Assembly: GCF_902859625.1 (NCBI RefSeq)
Contig: NZ_CADIJX010000001.1
Location: 372,001 to 436,000 of the forward strand
Length of the DNA: 64,000 nucleotides
Source: Achromobacter pestifer
Lineage (GTDB): Bacteria; Pseudomonadota; Gammaproteobacteria; Burkholderiales; Burkholderiaceae_B
Direction: 5' to 3'
Below are positions 53,373 to 61,897 of the stretch, in pieces. Under the pieces are notes generated by a model. It was given only the letters and a program-made list of their open reading frames with translations. It did not search any database and was not told the DNA's origin. The translations under genes were made by a program, and so were the position numbers. Each line of letters opens with the position of its first letter. The first letter of the stretch is position 1.

Positions 53373-54350
53373 ATGCATCGCTACACACTCAACGTTGCTC
53401 GCGGCCTGGCTGCGCTGGCACTCGTCAACGGCGCATCCGTTGCGCTGGCCGCCGGATATCCGGCGAAGCCCATCACCTTCATCGTGCCTTATACGGCGGG
53501 CGGCACCACGGATCTGGTGGCACGCACCGCAGGGCAAAAAGTGGCCGAGAAACTGGGGCAACCGGTGATCGTCGAGAACCGCCCGGGCGCGGGCGGCAAT
53601 ATCGGGATGGACGCCGTGGCCAAAGCGGCGCCCGACGGCTACACGATTGGCTTCGGGGCCATCTCCACAAACGCATTGAACCCCTTCGTCTACCCGTCGA
53701 TGCCGTTCGATCCCACCAAGGATTTCACGGGCGTCAGCATGTTGGGCACGTCCACCGTGGTGCTTGAAGTCGGGCCCGCGTTGAAAGTGGACAGCGTGAA
53801 GGATCTGGTGGCTTATGCCAAGCAGCATCCTGGCACGGCCTTTGGCACGCCCGGCACCGGCACCTCCATGCATTTGGCGGGCGTGATGTTTGACCAGTTG
53901 ACGGGCGCCGGCATGCAGCACATTCCGTACAAGGGCAGCGCGCAAGGGCTGAACGACTTGCTGGGCGGACACCTGCCCGTGATGTTCGACAACCTGCCTG
54001 CGTCGTTGCCCCACATCAAGGCAGGCAAGGTCCATGCGCTGGCAGTCACGGGCAGCAAGCGTGCTCCCACGTTGCCAGACGTGCCGACACTGGCTGAGTT
54101 GGGCTACGCCGGGGCGGTGGTGGATCCGTGGTTCGCGGTATACGGCCCCGCCAATATGTCGCCTGAAGCCACCCGCGCGCTGAGCGAAGCGTTCCAGTGG
54201 GCGCTGGCGCTGCCGGAAGTGAAGGACAAACTGGAGCAAGCGGGCTTCATGCCTTACGGCTCGACCCCGCAAGAGGTCGAACGCCTGACTCAAAGCCAGC
54301 ACGAGGCCTTCAAGGCCTTGTCGCAAAAGGTCAAGCTGTCGGCGGATTGA
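53373..54350 (+). CDS. Bug/TctC-type periplasmic binding protein
   Basis: A 325-residue secreted protein with signal peptide (residues about 1-26) and the Bug family signatures: YPAKPITFIVPYTAGGTTDL at the mature start, GQPVIVENRPGAGGNIG, AAPDGYTIGFG and GTSMHLAGVMFDQLTG, LLGGHLPVMFDN. It belongs to the family that is greatly expanded in Bordetella and Achromobacter. Members bind carboxylates for TctAB permeases or signal to other proteins. No tctAB genes are nearby, so it is an orphan receptor in this window. GGATGGAG lies before the ATG. Its neighbours are pirins and an iron transporter, giving no hint of the ligand. Confidence 0.93.
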   Translation: MHRYTLNVARGLAALALVNGASVALAAGYPAKPITFIVPYTAGGTTDLVARTAGQKVAEKLGQPVIVENRPGAGGNIGMDAVAKAAPDGYTIGFGAISTNALNPFVYPSMPFDPTKDFTGVSMLGTSTVVLEVGPALKVDSVKDLVAYAKQHPGTAFGTPGTGTSMHLAGVMFDQLTGAGMQHIPYKGSAQGLNDLLGGHLPVMFDNLPASLPHIKAGKVHALAVTGSKRAPTLPDVPTLAELGYAGAVVDPWFAVYGPANMSPEATRALSEAFQWALALPEVKDKLEQAGFMPYGSTPQEVERLTQSQHEAFKALSQKVKLSAD

Positions 54351-54369
54351 CCGCCGACGGATGCCGAGC

Positions 54370-55146
54370 TCAGCGCCCGCGGGCGAAAGCCTGCTCGCGC
54401 TGCGCCTCCAACGCCTCGCGGCGGATGAAGTCGCGCACGAAGTTGTTGCTGGGGTGGTGGTGCAGGTTATAGGGGGTGTCCCACTGCGCAATGCTGCCCT
54501 GGCTCATCACGCCGATGCGATCGGCGATGGCAAAGGCTTCGGCCTGGTTGTGCGTCACCAGAATCGCCGTGTGGCCAGTTGTCTTCAGGATGTCACGCAC
54601 CTCGAAGGCCAACCGTTCGCGGGTGTCCACGTCCAGGTTCGAAAATGGCTCGTCCAGCAGCAGCAGGTCGGGCGAGGGCGCTAGCGCCCGGGCCAATGCC
54701 ACGCGCTGTTGCTGCCCGCCCGAGATCTCGTGCGGGTAGCTATTGGCCGCGTGCGCAAGGCCCACCAATTCCAGCATTTCTTCCACCCGGCGGGCACGAT
54801 CCGGGCGTGCCAGCTTGCGCAGGCCGAACGCCACGTTCAGCGCAACCGACAGATGCGGAAACAGGGCGTAGTCCTGGAACATCATGCCCACGCGGCGCAG
54901 TTCCGGGGCCACCTGTTCGGTGGCGGACGAAATCACGGTGCCGTCCAACAGGATGCGGCCCGCGCGCACGGGTTCAAAGCCGGCAATGGCGCGCAATACC
55001 GTGGTCTTGCCGCAGCCGGATTCGCCCAGCAGGCAGCCGATGTGTCCGGCTGGCAGGCCCAGCGTCAAGTCTTGCACCACCGGCTTCAAGCCAGCGGGTG
55101 TGTCATACGCAAGGGAAAGGTGATCGATTTCTAACAGATCGGGCAC
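54370..55146 (-). CDS. fbpC: Iron(III) ABC transporter ATP-binding protein
   Basis: A 258-residue ABC ATPase with Walker A GESGCGKTT, Q-loop MFQDYALFPHLSVALNV, signature ISGGQQQRVALARALA, Walker B LLLLDEPFSNLD and switch VTHNQAEAF. These fit the spermidine/iron (PotA/FbpC) group. It is clearly shorter than usual FbpC (about 340-350 residues) and ends soon after the ATPase domain at VRDFIRREAL, without the C-terminal TOBE regulatory domain. The start overlaps the end region of fbpB; GTG at 55146 is used, and TTG at 55155 is an alternative. It drives uptake by FbpB. Confidence 0.9.
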   Translation of the reverse strand: MPDLLEIDHLSLAYDTPAGLKPVVQDLTLGLPAGHIGCLLGESGCGKTTVLRAIAGFEPVRAGRILLDGTVISSATEQVAPELRRVGMMFQDYALFPHLSVALNVAFGLRKLARPDRARRVEEMLELVGLAHAANSYPHEISGGQQQRVALARALAPSPDLLLLDEPFSNLDVDTRERLAFEVRDILKTTGHTAILVTHNQAEAFAIADRIGVMSQGSIAQWDTPYNLHHHPSNNFVRDFIRREALEAQREQAFARGR

Positions 55147-55151
55147 GATGA

Positions 55152-56822
55152 TCAATGTCCCATTTTCAGATTGGTGCGCGCCAGCAGGATGACGGGCAAA
55201 AGGCCGGCCAGCACGATCGCCAGCGCCGCGACGGCGCCTTCCTCGTACGTGCCGCGGGCGGCTTCGGCGTACAGCCAGGTGGCCAGCGTGTCGAAATTCA
55301 TGGGCCGCAGCAGCAGCGTCGCGGGCAGTTCCTTCATGGCGTCCACGAAGACCAGCAGCGCGCTGGCGGCCAATGCGGGGCGCAGCAGCGGCAGGTGGAC
55401 GCGGCGCAACGTGCCGGCAGATGTCTCGCCCAACAAGCGGGAAGCCTGTTCCAGCGATGGCGGAATGCGCGCCAGGCCGGCTTCCAGCGCGCCGGTGGAA
55501 ATCGCCAGGAAGCGGATCACATACGCGCAGACCAGCGCGGCCATGGAGCCCATCAGGAACAGACCCGTGCCGCCGAATACGGTGGCGACGGCCGTGTCGA
55601 TCCAGACAAACGGCGTCAACAGGCCAATGGCCAGCACGGTGCCCGGCACGGCATAGCCCAGGCTGGCGATGCGCGCAAAGGCACGGCCGGGGTTGAAGCT
55701 GGCACTTTCGCGCAGCGTGCGTCCGGCCCAGGCAACGATCAGGCCGCACAGAATGGTGACGATGGTGGCGCTGAAGGCCACGATCAAGGTGTTGCTCAAA
55801 CCGTTGATCAACTGGTCTGACACGCCGCCTACCAGGTGCAGGCGCTTATAGGTTTCAACGATCAGGTACAGCGCGGGCGCGACAAAGCCCAGCACCACCG
55901 GAATCCAGCCCAGCAACGCGGCGATGCCCGCGGCGGGGCCGCGCAAACGACGGGCTTGCATGGGACGCATGCGCTGGGTATTGGCGTAACGCTGGCGCTT
56001 GCGGCCATGGCGTTCCAACATGATCAGGCCGATAACGATCGCCAGCATGGTCAGCGCGATTTGCGCGGCGCCCGCCAGGTCTGAGCGCGTGACCCAGGTG
56101 GTGTAGACCGATACCGTCAGTGTCTGCACGCCCAGGAATTCAGACGCGCCGATATCGTTCAGCGTTTCCAGCAGCGCCAGGCTGACGCCGACGACGATGG
56201 CGGGCCGGGCAAGCGGCAGCGCAACGCGGAAAAACACCGCGATCCGTCCCGCTCCCAGCGTGCGCGCGGCTTCCAGCAGGCTGGCCGCTTGCGTCATGAA
56301 CATGACGCGCGTACTCAGATAGACATAGGGGTACAGCACGAAGCCCAGCACGAAGATCGCGCCGTAGATGGAGCGCAGGTCAGGCAGGCGGAATTGGCGC
56401 GGGCTGTCATACCCCAGCAGCGCGCGGATCGCCGTCTGGATCGGCCCGATCGGATGCAGCAGGTCCAGATAGGCGAACGCGATGATGTAGGTAGGCACTG
56501 CCAGCGGCAGCAGCAGTGCCCAGGTCAGGATGCGGCGCGTGGGGAAGTCATAGGCGGTGACCAGCCATGCAGCCCCTGTTCCCAGCAACGTGACGACGAT
56601 GCCGACACCTGCCAGCAGTATCGCGGTGTTGGCCAGTGCTTGCGGCAAGACGTAGCTGGCCAGGTGCTGCCAGTGGGACAGCTCGCCGCCCAGCGCCCAC
56701 CAGGCCAGCGTCAATACGGGCGCCAGCACGGCCAGCGCGATCAGCGCCGCGCCTGCGAGCCAACCGGCGCCGCGTTCAGTCCAGCGCAAACGCAGCGGCC
56801 GGGGCAAGGATTCAGTGTGCAT
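55152..56822 (-). CDS. fbpB: Iron(III) ABC transporter permease, fused two-domain type
   Basis: A 556-residue inner-membrane protein with about 12 helices, made of two similar permease halves, as in FbpB/SfuB. EAA-type loops occur in both halves: EAARTLGAGRIAVFFRVALP and EQASRLLGETSAGTLRRVHLP, which dock to the ATPase. It moves ferric iron released from FbpA. Its stop codon overlaps the start region of fbpC, and a hairpin separates it from fbpA. Start at ATG 56822. Confidence 0.93.
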   Translation of the reverse strand: MHTESLPRPLRLRWTERGAGWLAGAALIALAVLAPVLTLAWWALGGELSHWQHLASYVLPQALANTAILLAGVGIVVTLLGTGAAWLVTAYDFPTRRILTWALLLPLAVPTYIIAFAYLDLLHPIGPIQTAIRALLGYDSPRQFRLPDLRSIYGAIFVLGFVLYPYVYLSTRVMFMTQAASLLEAARTLGAGRIAVFFRVALPLARPAIVVGVSLALLETLNDIGASEFLGVQTLTVSVYTTWVTRSDLAGAAQIALTMLAIVIGLIMLERHGRKRQRYANTQRMRPMQARRLRGPAAGIAALLGWIPVVLGFVAPALYLIVETYKRLHLVGGVSDQLINGLSNTLIVAFSATIVTILCGLIVAWAGRTLRESASFNPGRAFARIASLGYAVPGTVLAIGLLTPFVWIDTAVATVFGGTGLFLMGSMAALVCAYVIRFLAISTGALEAGLARIPPSLEQASRLLGETSAGTLRRVHLPLLRPALAASALLVFVDAMKELPATLLLRPMNFDTLATWLYAEAARGTYEEGAVAALAIVLAGLLPVILLARTNLKMGH

Positions 56823-56850
56823 GCTTCAAAGTCGATTGCATCAATGGCAA

Positions 56851-56881
56851 GGCCTGTTTCCTCCAAAAAAGGAAACAGGCC
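56851..56881 (-). terminator. 11-bp hairpin between fbpA and fbpB
   Basis: GGCCTGTTTCC and GGAAACAGGCC are perfect complements around a nine-base loop. It lies 55 bases after fbpA on the minus strand. No strong T-run follows, so partial termination or protection of the fbpA message is likely. Confidence 0.65.
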
Positions 56882-56935
56882 CAATACTGCCGCATGGCGA
56901 CGTCACGCCAGCAGGCGTGACCGTCCATGGGTCGA

Positions 56936-57979
56936 TCAGTTGTCGAAGCCGACCTTGTCCACCAGTTCGCTGGCTTGCTTGCGGTGCTTGGCGATTTCAG
57001 TCAGGGGCAGCGGATCAACCTTCAGCTCGCCAAAGCTGGCGATCACGGGGTCCAGCTTCACGCCCTTGCGGACGGGGTATTCGTAGTTGGCCTGGGCGTA
57101 CAGCGCCTGGGCGGGTTCGGACACCAGGAAATCCAGCAGCTTGATGGCGTTGGCCTTGTGCGGTGCGTGGGCGGCAACGGCGGCGCCGCTGACGTTCACG
57201 TGGGTGCCGCCGCTCTTTTCATTGGCGAACGTCGGGCGGATGACCTTGATGGCATCGCCCCATTTGCGGGCGTCGGTGCCGGCTTCGGCGTTCTTCATGT
57301 GACCCACGTAGTAGGCGTTGGCCAGGCCGATATCGCAGATGCCGCCCAGAATGTCGCGAGCCACGTCGCGGTCGCCGCCAGCGGCCTTGCGGGCCAGGTT
57401 GGCCTTGACGCCGCGCAGCCACTTTTCGGTCGCTTCTGCGCCGTCATGCGCAATCATCGATGCAACCATGGCGGTGTTGTAGGGGTGTTGGCCCGAACGG
57501 ATGCAGACTTTGCCCTTCCATTTCGGATCGGCCAGGTCTTCGTAGCGGAAGGATTCCAGCTTCAGATCCTTTTCCACATACAGCACACGGTCGCGCAGCG
57601 ACAGTGCAAACCACTTGCCATCGGCGCCGCGCAGGTTCGCGGGGATCACGGATTCCAGGGTCTGGGACTTGACCGCCTGGGTCACGCCACCGTCCACCAG
57701 ATCCAGCAGATTGCCGATATCCACGGTCATCAACACGTCTGCGGGCGACTTGGCGCCTTCCGCCTTGACGCGCTCCAGCAATCCGTCCTTGACGAAGACC
57801 GTATTGACCTTGATGCCGCTTTCCTTCGTGAAGGCATCCAGCAGCGGTTGAATCAGCTTGGGTTCCCGGGTGGTGTACAGGCTGACTTCTTCGGCGGCAT
57901 TGGCCGAGACGGTGAAGGCGGCGGCGCCAGCCAGCGCCAGGGCGCGAAGCAGCGAATTTAATTGGGGACGCTTGGTCAT
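56936..57979 (-). CDS. fbpA: Periplasmic iron(III)-binding protein
   Basis: A 347-residue binding protein: signal peptide (residues about 1-28), mature start EEVSLYTTREPKLIQPLLDAF, split: YTTREPKLIQPL, and the two adjacent iron-binding tyrosines in GLANAYYVGHMKN, the hallmark of FbpA/FutA. It also has RDRVLYVEKDL and ANEKSGGTHVNVSGAAV. It carries ferric iron across the periplasm to FbpB. It is the first gene of the minus-strand fbpABC unit; a Fur-like box at 58052-58070 lies upstream, consistent with iron repression. Confidence 0.94.
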   Translation of the reverse strand: MTKRPQLNSLLRALALAGAAAFTVSANAAEEVSLYTTREPKLIQPLLDAFTKESGIKVNTVFVKDGLLERVKAEGAKSPADVLMTVDIGNLLDLVDGGVTQAVKSQTLESVIPANLRGADGKWFALSLRDRVLYVEKDLKLESFRYEDLADPKWKGKVCIRSGQHPYNTAMVASMIAHDGAEATEKWLRGVKANLARKAAGGDRDVARDILGGICDIGLANAYYVGHMKNAEAGTDARKWGDAIKVIRPTFANEKSGGTHVNVSGAAVAAHAPHKANAIKLLDFLVSEPAQALYAQANYEYPVRKGVKLDPVIASFGELKVDPLPLTEIAKHRKQASELVDKVGFDN

Positions 57980-58051
57980 GTCGGGAGGCTCCGGCTAGGG
58001 CAGCAACGGGGGAAGCCGAAAAAAGGGCTTTCCGTTGCTTAAAACGGTCTG

Positions 58052-58070
58052 CTAACGAAAACGATTATCA
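58052..58070 (-). promoter_or_regulatory. Candidate Fur box before fbpA
   Basis: On the minus strand TGATAATCGTTTTCGTTAG matches the left half of the 7-1-7 Fur motif exactly (TGATAAT) and the right half partly. It lies 73 bases before the fbpA start, where an iron repressor would be expected. Confidence 0.5.
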
Positions 58071-58138
58071 ACTGAGAACGCGACGATAACAGGAAGCAAT
58101 AGACCGTTCAACTGTCCGTAAGCCATTGAGCGTTGCGC

Positions 58139-58152
58139 TTGATCCCCATCAA
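58139..58152 (+). promoter_or_regulatory. Perfect FNR/Anr box before fpr
   Basis: TTGAT-CCCC-ATCAA equals the FNR/Anr consensus in both halves. It lies 87 bases before the fpr start and about 160 before fbpA, in the shared 259-bp divergent gap (57980-58238). It suggests control by oxygen. Confidence 0.7.
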
Positions 58153-58209
58153 TACGGCATAAGGGTATTACGGAATAATGAGAGCAATTCCTATCAAGAC
58201 CCTGTAGAA

Positions 58210-58223
58210 TAGGGTCAACCCTA
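58210..58223. promoter_or_regulatory. 14-bp palindrome just before fpr
   Basis: TAGGGT-CA-ACCCTA has six-base perfect arms and lies 15 bases before the fpr start, overlapping where a ribosome-binding site would be; none is evident. It could be an operator or an RNA structure that controls translation. Confidence 0.4.
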
Positions 58224-58238
58224 ATGAACTAATACGAC

Positions 58239-59015
58239 ATGGCTGCTTTCAACACTGAGCGCGTACTTAGCGTGCACCACTGGAACGACACCCTGTTTTC
58301 CTTTACCACGACTCGTGATGCGGCCTTGCGGTTCCACAACGGCCACTTCGTCATGATCGGCCTGGAAGTTGAAGGCAAGCCGCTACTGCGGGCCTACAGC
58401 ATCGCCAGTGCGAACTACGAAGAGAACCTCGAGTTCCTCAGCATCAAGGTGCAGAATGGCCCGCTGACCTCGCGCCTGCAACACCTGAAAGAAGGCGACA
58501 CCATCCTGGTCAGCCGCAAGCCCGTGGGTACGCTGATCGTTGACGATCTGAAGCCGGGCAAGCATCTGTTCCTGTTTGGCACCGGCACTGGCCTGGCGCC
58601 CTTCATGAGCATCATCAAAGACCCGGATATCTACGAACGCTTCGACAAGGTCATCCTGGTGCACGGCGTGCGTTGGGTCAGCGAACTGGCCTATGCGGAC
58701 TTCATCGAAAAAGAACTGCCGAACAACGAGTTCTTCGGCGACATCGTGCGCGAAAAGCTCGTGTATTACCCGACGGTCACGCGCGAGCCGTTCCGCAACC
58801 AGGGCCGCATCACGGAACTGATGGAAAACGGCAAGCTCTGCGAAGACATCGGCATTCCGCAGATCAACCCCGAAACTGATCGCGCCATGATCTGCGGCAG
58901 TCCGCACATGCTGGCTGACATCAGCGCCATGCTGGACAAGCGCGGCTTCACGGTTTCGCCGGGCGTGGGCCAGCCGGGCGACTACGTGGTTGAACGCGCC
59001 TTCGTGGACAAATAA
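58239..59015 (+). CDS. fpr: Ferredoxin/flavodoxin-NADP(+) reductase
   Basis: A 258-residue FAD enzyme of the bacterial Fpr type: FAD-binding RAYSIASANYEE (Arg-x-Tyr-Ser), NADP-binding LFGTGTGLAPFMSI, the segment VHGVRWVSELAY, and CGSPHMLADISAML, ending VVERAFVDK. It moves electrons between NADPH and ferredoxin or flavodoxin, supporting iron-sulfur repair, oxidative stress defence and reduction of stored or siderophore iron. It is divergent from fbpABC, and the shared gap has an FNR-type box, a Fur-like box and a palindrome. It is followed by a terminator. Confidence 0.95.
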   Translation: MAAFNTERVLSVHHWNDTLFSFTTTRDAALRFHNGHFVMIGLEVEGKPLLRAYSIASANYEENLEFLSIKVQNGPLTSRLQHLKEGDTILVSRKPVGTLIVDDLKPGKHLFLFGTGTGLAPFMSIIKDPDIYERFDKVILVHGVRWVSELAYADFIEKELPNNEFFGDIVREKLVYYPTVTREPFRNQGRITELMENGKLCEDIGIPQINPETDRAMICGSPHMLADISAMLDKRGFTVSPGVGQPGDYVVERAFVDK

Positions 59016-59034
59016 AGCCACGGCGGTTCGTTCG

Positions 59035-59066
59035 AAAAAAAACCCATCGCTAGCGATGGGTTTTTT
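59035..59066. terminator. Bidirectional terminator, perfect palindrome
   Basis: AAAACCCATCGC and GCGATGGGTTTT flank TA and pair completely, with A and T runs on the outside. It separates convergent fpr (plus) from the Bug gene (minus). Its stem core (CCCATCG/CGATGGG) is the same as that of the terminator at 8212. Confidence 0.88.
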
Positions 59067-59089
59067 GCATTTCAGGGCGGTCTGTCTGA

Positions 59090-60055
59090 CTACTCCGGCT
59101 GAATCCCCGCTTGCTTGATGATGGTGCCCCACTTCTTCGATTCGGCTTGCTGGAATGTGGCAAGTTCGTCCGGTGTCGACGTCGCCGGGTCAGTGCCGGT
59201 TTGCGCGTAGAACTGTTGGGCCGGCTTGGTCTTGGTGGCGTTCACCAGCAGTTCGTTCAGGCGTTTGATCACATCGGGCGGCGTGCCGGCGGGCGCATAG
59301 GCCGCGAACCAGTAGCCCATCTCATAGCCCGGTACGCCGGCTTCGGCGATCGTCGGGACGTCCGGCGCCAATGGCGAACGCGCCAGGCCCGTCACGCCCA
59401 GTGCGCGCAGTTTGCCAGACTTGACCTGGGGCAGGCCGGTCGCCGTATCGGTGATCATCATGTCGATCTGCCCGCCCAGCAAGTCTGTCACCGCCAGCGG
59501 ATTGCTCTTGTACGGGACATGCAACAGCTGCACGCCAGCCATCTGTTGCAGCAATTCGCCCGCGATGCGGCTACTGGAACTGCCGCTGCCGAAACTCAGC
59601 TTGCCCGGCGATTGCTTGGCCTGAGCCAGAAAGTCGCCCACTGTCTTGGCGGACGAGTTGGGATTGACCACCATGATCTGGCCGCCCTTGCCCAAGAGCG
59701 AGATCGGCGCGAAGTCCTTCACGGGTTGGTACGTCAGCGTCTTGTAGAGATGCTCGTTGGCGGCATGGGTCGTGTTGGTGGTGATCAGGACGGTATAGCC
59801 ATCTGGCGCCGCACGGGCGCCGGCGGCGGCGCCGATCATGGCGCTGGCACCGGGTTTGTTCTCGATCACCACCGCTTGCCCGGTCTGTTCGGTGACGCCC
59901 TGGCCGATGGCGCGACCAATCTGGTCCGTCGCGCTACCGGCCGCGAACGGGACGATGAAGGTGATGGGTTTGGCCGGGAAGTTCTGGGCCAGCGCGGTCA
60001 GAGGCAAGGCTGCCGCCAGCAGCAGGGCCAGGCGGCCCTTGGAGGAAATGCGCAT
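59090..60055 (-). CDS. Bug/TctC-type periplasmic binding protein (second)
   Basis: A 321-residue secreted protein with signal peptide (residues 1-23) and Bug signatures: NFPAKPITFIVPFAAGSATDQI at the mature start, split: PAKPITFIVPFAAGS, then QAVVIENKPGASAMIGAAAGA, APDGYTVLITTNTTHAANE and LLGGQIDMMITDTATG. ATG at 60055 follows AGGAG; the longer reading is rejected. It comes after the two AtuA genes on the same strand, 44 bases from the small AtuA gene, so it may import the compound that AtuA handles. No tctAB genes are present. Confidence 0.93.
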   Translation of the reverse strand: MRISSKGRLALLLAAALPLTALAQNFPAKPITFIVPFAAGSATDQIGRAIGQGVTEQTGQAVVIENKPGASAMIGAAAGARAAPDGYTVLITTNTTHAANEHLYKTLTYQPVKDFAPISLLGKGGQIMVVNPNSSAKTVGDFLAQAKQSPGKLSFGSGSSSSRIAGELLQQMAGVQLLHVPYKSNPLAVTDLLGGQIDMMITDTATGLPQVKSGKLRALGVTGLARSPLAPDVPTIAEAGVPGYEMGYWFAAYAPAGTPPDVIKRLNELLVNATKTKPAQQFYAQTGTDPATSTPDELATFQQAESKKWGTIIKQAGIQPE

Positions 60056-60099
60056 GTTGTGTCTCCTGTGGTGTTTTTTTATAGGGGTGATGCGGGGGA

Positions 60100-60489
60100 T
60101 CAGACGGCCGCAGGGCGGTCGCCGGGTATGTCTGGCAGCCGTCGGGCCAGTTCGGGGCTGACCTCCACGGTCAGGTCCAGCAATCGGAACGACAGGCTTT
60201 TGCCGTGCGTGTCCAGATTCAAGGCGTCGTTCACGCCGCCATCCAGCACGGCTTCCAGCACGAAATTCATGGCATGCAACGTCGGCAGCAGGTAACGGAC
60301 GACACGTGCGGGATGCCGGTACGCGAACCAGGCAGCGACGCGAGCCTCGGTGACTTGTTCGGCTAGCACCGCGTAGCACTCCGGGTCCCAGGCAATCAGG
60401 CTCAGGTTCGAGATATCGCCTTTGTCGCCGGAGCGGCTGTGTCCCAATCGGTACAGCGGCACGGCCAGTGTGTCAGGGTTGCGGGTCAT
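60100..60489 (-). CDS. AtuA C-terminal-type small protein (ferredoxin-like fold)
   Basis: A 129-residue protein starting PLYRLGHSRSGDKGDISNLSLIAWD, split: YRLGHSRSGDKGDISN, the signature of the small domain found at the C-terminus of AtuA-family proteins. It ends in a Pro/Ala-rich tail. Its ATG at 60489 overlaps the stop of the large AtuA gene by four bases (ATGA). In many relatives the two parts are fused, so the products probably act as one complex. The reaction is unknown. Confidence 0.8.
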   Translation of the reverse strand: MTRNPDTLAVPLYRLGHSRSGDKGDISNLSLIAWDPECYAVLAEQVTEARVAAWFAYRHPARVVRYLLPTLHAMNFVLEAVLDGGVNDALNLDTHGKSLSFRLLDLTVEVSPELARRLPDIPGDRPAAV

Positions 60490-61844
60490 GGCGCGATTGC
60501 CTCAAGGAAGTTCCAGCCGCTTTGCACGGCCTCGCGGGGGATGGTGCAAGACACCATGTTCAAACGTGGGCGCAATGCGGTGCGAACGCCGCCGCCGCCC
60601 GCAGGGCCGCAGGTGTACAGCGCGGTCACTTCGCGCAGGATGCGTTCGGCCTGGGTGCGGTCAGCGTGTTCGCCGGCCAGCCGCAAGCGCAGGTCCCGGG
60701 CATGGGAGTCGGGCAGGGCGCGGCGCATTTCGCCAGCGTCATCGCCCAGGATGCTGATGGCGCCGATCAGGTCGGCCCGCAGCTTGAAGGCGGACCCCAG
60801 GCGCTTCTGGACGATATCCGCGGCCAGTCGCGCGCGGGCTTCCGCCTGCACGCCCGCGTATGAGATCTCGGCTTCGGCCAGCCAACCACCGCGATAGCAC
60901 ACGTTGACTTTCAATTCGGCCGGACGGGCGTGGCCGGTGATGCCATGCACGGCGACGCGGTTCGCGCCCAATTCGACGACATGCGCCTGGCTCAGATCCG
61001 CCACCACATCGGGCGTCAGGTAGCGGGCGGGGTCATGAACTTCGTACAACAATTGTTCCTTGACGGTGCGGGCATCCACCGCGCCGCCCGTATCGTCGGC
61101 CTTGCCGACAACGAACTCACCGTCGGCCTGAATCTCGGCGATGGGAAAGCCTGCCGCGTGAACGTCCGGCACGTCCTTCAAACCCGGCACGCAGAAGTAG
61201 CCGCCCGTGACTTGCAATCCGCATTCCAGCATATGGCCGGCCATGGTGGCGCGGCCCAGACGGGGCCAGTCGTTGGCGTCCCAGCCGAAGTGCGCCAAGG
61301 CAGGGCCCAGCGTCAGCGACGGATCCGCGACGCGGCCCGCCACGACGATTTGCGCGCCAGCGGCCAGCGCCTGAGCGATTTCCGTGGCGCCCAGATAGGC
61401 GGTGGCGCTGACCACATCCTGGCCGGCCAGAGACGCACCCAGGCGCTCCTGAAGCAGGGCGCGTTGGGCGGGCGTGCTCAGGGCATCGCCGTGCACTACC
61501 GCAATGCGGGGCACGGGCAATCCCTGCTGCTGCGCGATGGCCGCAATCCGCCGGGCGGCGGCTTCGGGGTTGGCGGCGCCGAAATTACTGACGATGTTGA
61601 TGCCGTGGCGCAGGCAGTCCGCCAGCACGGGCGATATCAATTCATCCAGCAGGGGCTCATAGCCCCGGGCGGGATCGTCGTTGCGCGCCAGTTGCGCCAA
61701 TGCCAGTGTGCGTTCGGCCAGGGTCTCGAAGATCAGCGTGCCGCCGCCTCGGGCGGCGAGAGTGCGCACCACGGCGGCGGCGCCGTCGCTGCGATCGCCA
61801 GAGAATCCTGACGCACAGCCGATAAGCAGGGGAGATTGAGGCAT
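60486..61844 (-). CDS. AtuA-family protein (DUF1446), large part
   Basis: A 452-residue cytoplasmic protein of the acyclic terpene utilisation AtuA family: IGCASGFSGDRSDGAAAVV at the start, FETLAERTLALAQL, INIVSNFGAANPEAAARRI, QIVVAGRVADPSLTLGPA, GHMLECGLQVTGGYFC and a Gly-rich CGPAGGGGVRTALRP near the end. AtuA is required for citronellol/geraniol breakdown in Pseudomonas, but most members sit in other clusters and their reaction is not known. It is the first gene of a unit AtuA - small AtuA - Bug protein, divergent from a LysR gene. No other atu genes are near, so a terpene substrate is not supported. Confidence 0.87.
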   Translation of the reverse strand: MPQSPLLIGCASGFSGDRSDGAAAVVRTLAARGGGTLIFETLAERTLALAQLARNDDPARGYEPLLDELISPVLADCLRHGINIVSNFGAANPEAAARRIAAIAQQQGLPVPRIAVVHGDALSTPAQRALLQERLGASLAGQDVVSATAYLGATEIAQALAAGAQIVVAGRVADPSLTLGPALAHFGWDANDWPRLGRATMAGHMLECGLQVTGGYFCVPGLKDVPDVHAAGFPIAEIQADGEFVVGKADDTGGAVDARTVKEQLLYEVHDPARYLTPDVVADLSQAHVVELGANRVAVHGITGHARPAELKVNVCYRGGWLAEAEISYAGVQAEARARLAADIVQKRLGSAFKLRADLIGAISILGDDAGEMRRALPDSHARDLRLRLAGEHADRTQAERILREVTALYTCGPAGGGGVRTALRPRLNMVSCTIPREAVQSGWNFLEAIAP

Positions 61845-61897
61845 ATGGGGTCCAGTCGGCCCTGGTGGGCTGTCGAGGCCACTATAGGCACAGGCGG

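Noticed and set aside
55152..55820. 221-residue plus-strand ORF opposite fbpB
   Set aside because: Gln/Arg-rich shadow frame; fbpB on the minus strand has clear membrane helices and both EAA loops.
60486..60489. Frameshift splitting a fused AtuA gene
   Set aside because: The small gene has its own ATG in a four-base overlap, a standard coupling arrangement, and both proteins are complete domains; split forms occur in this family.
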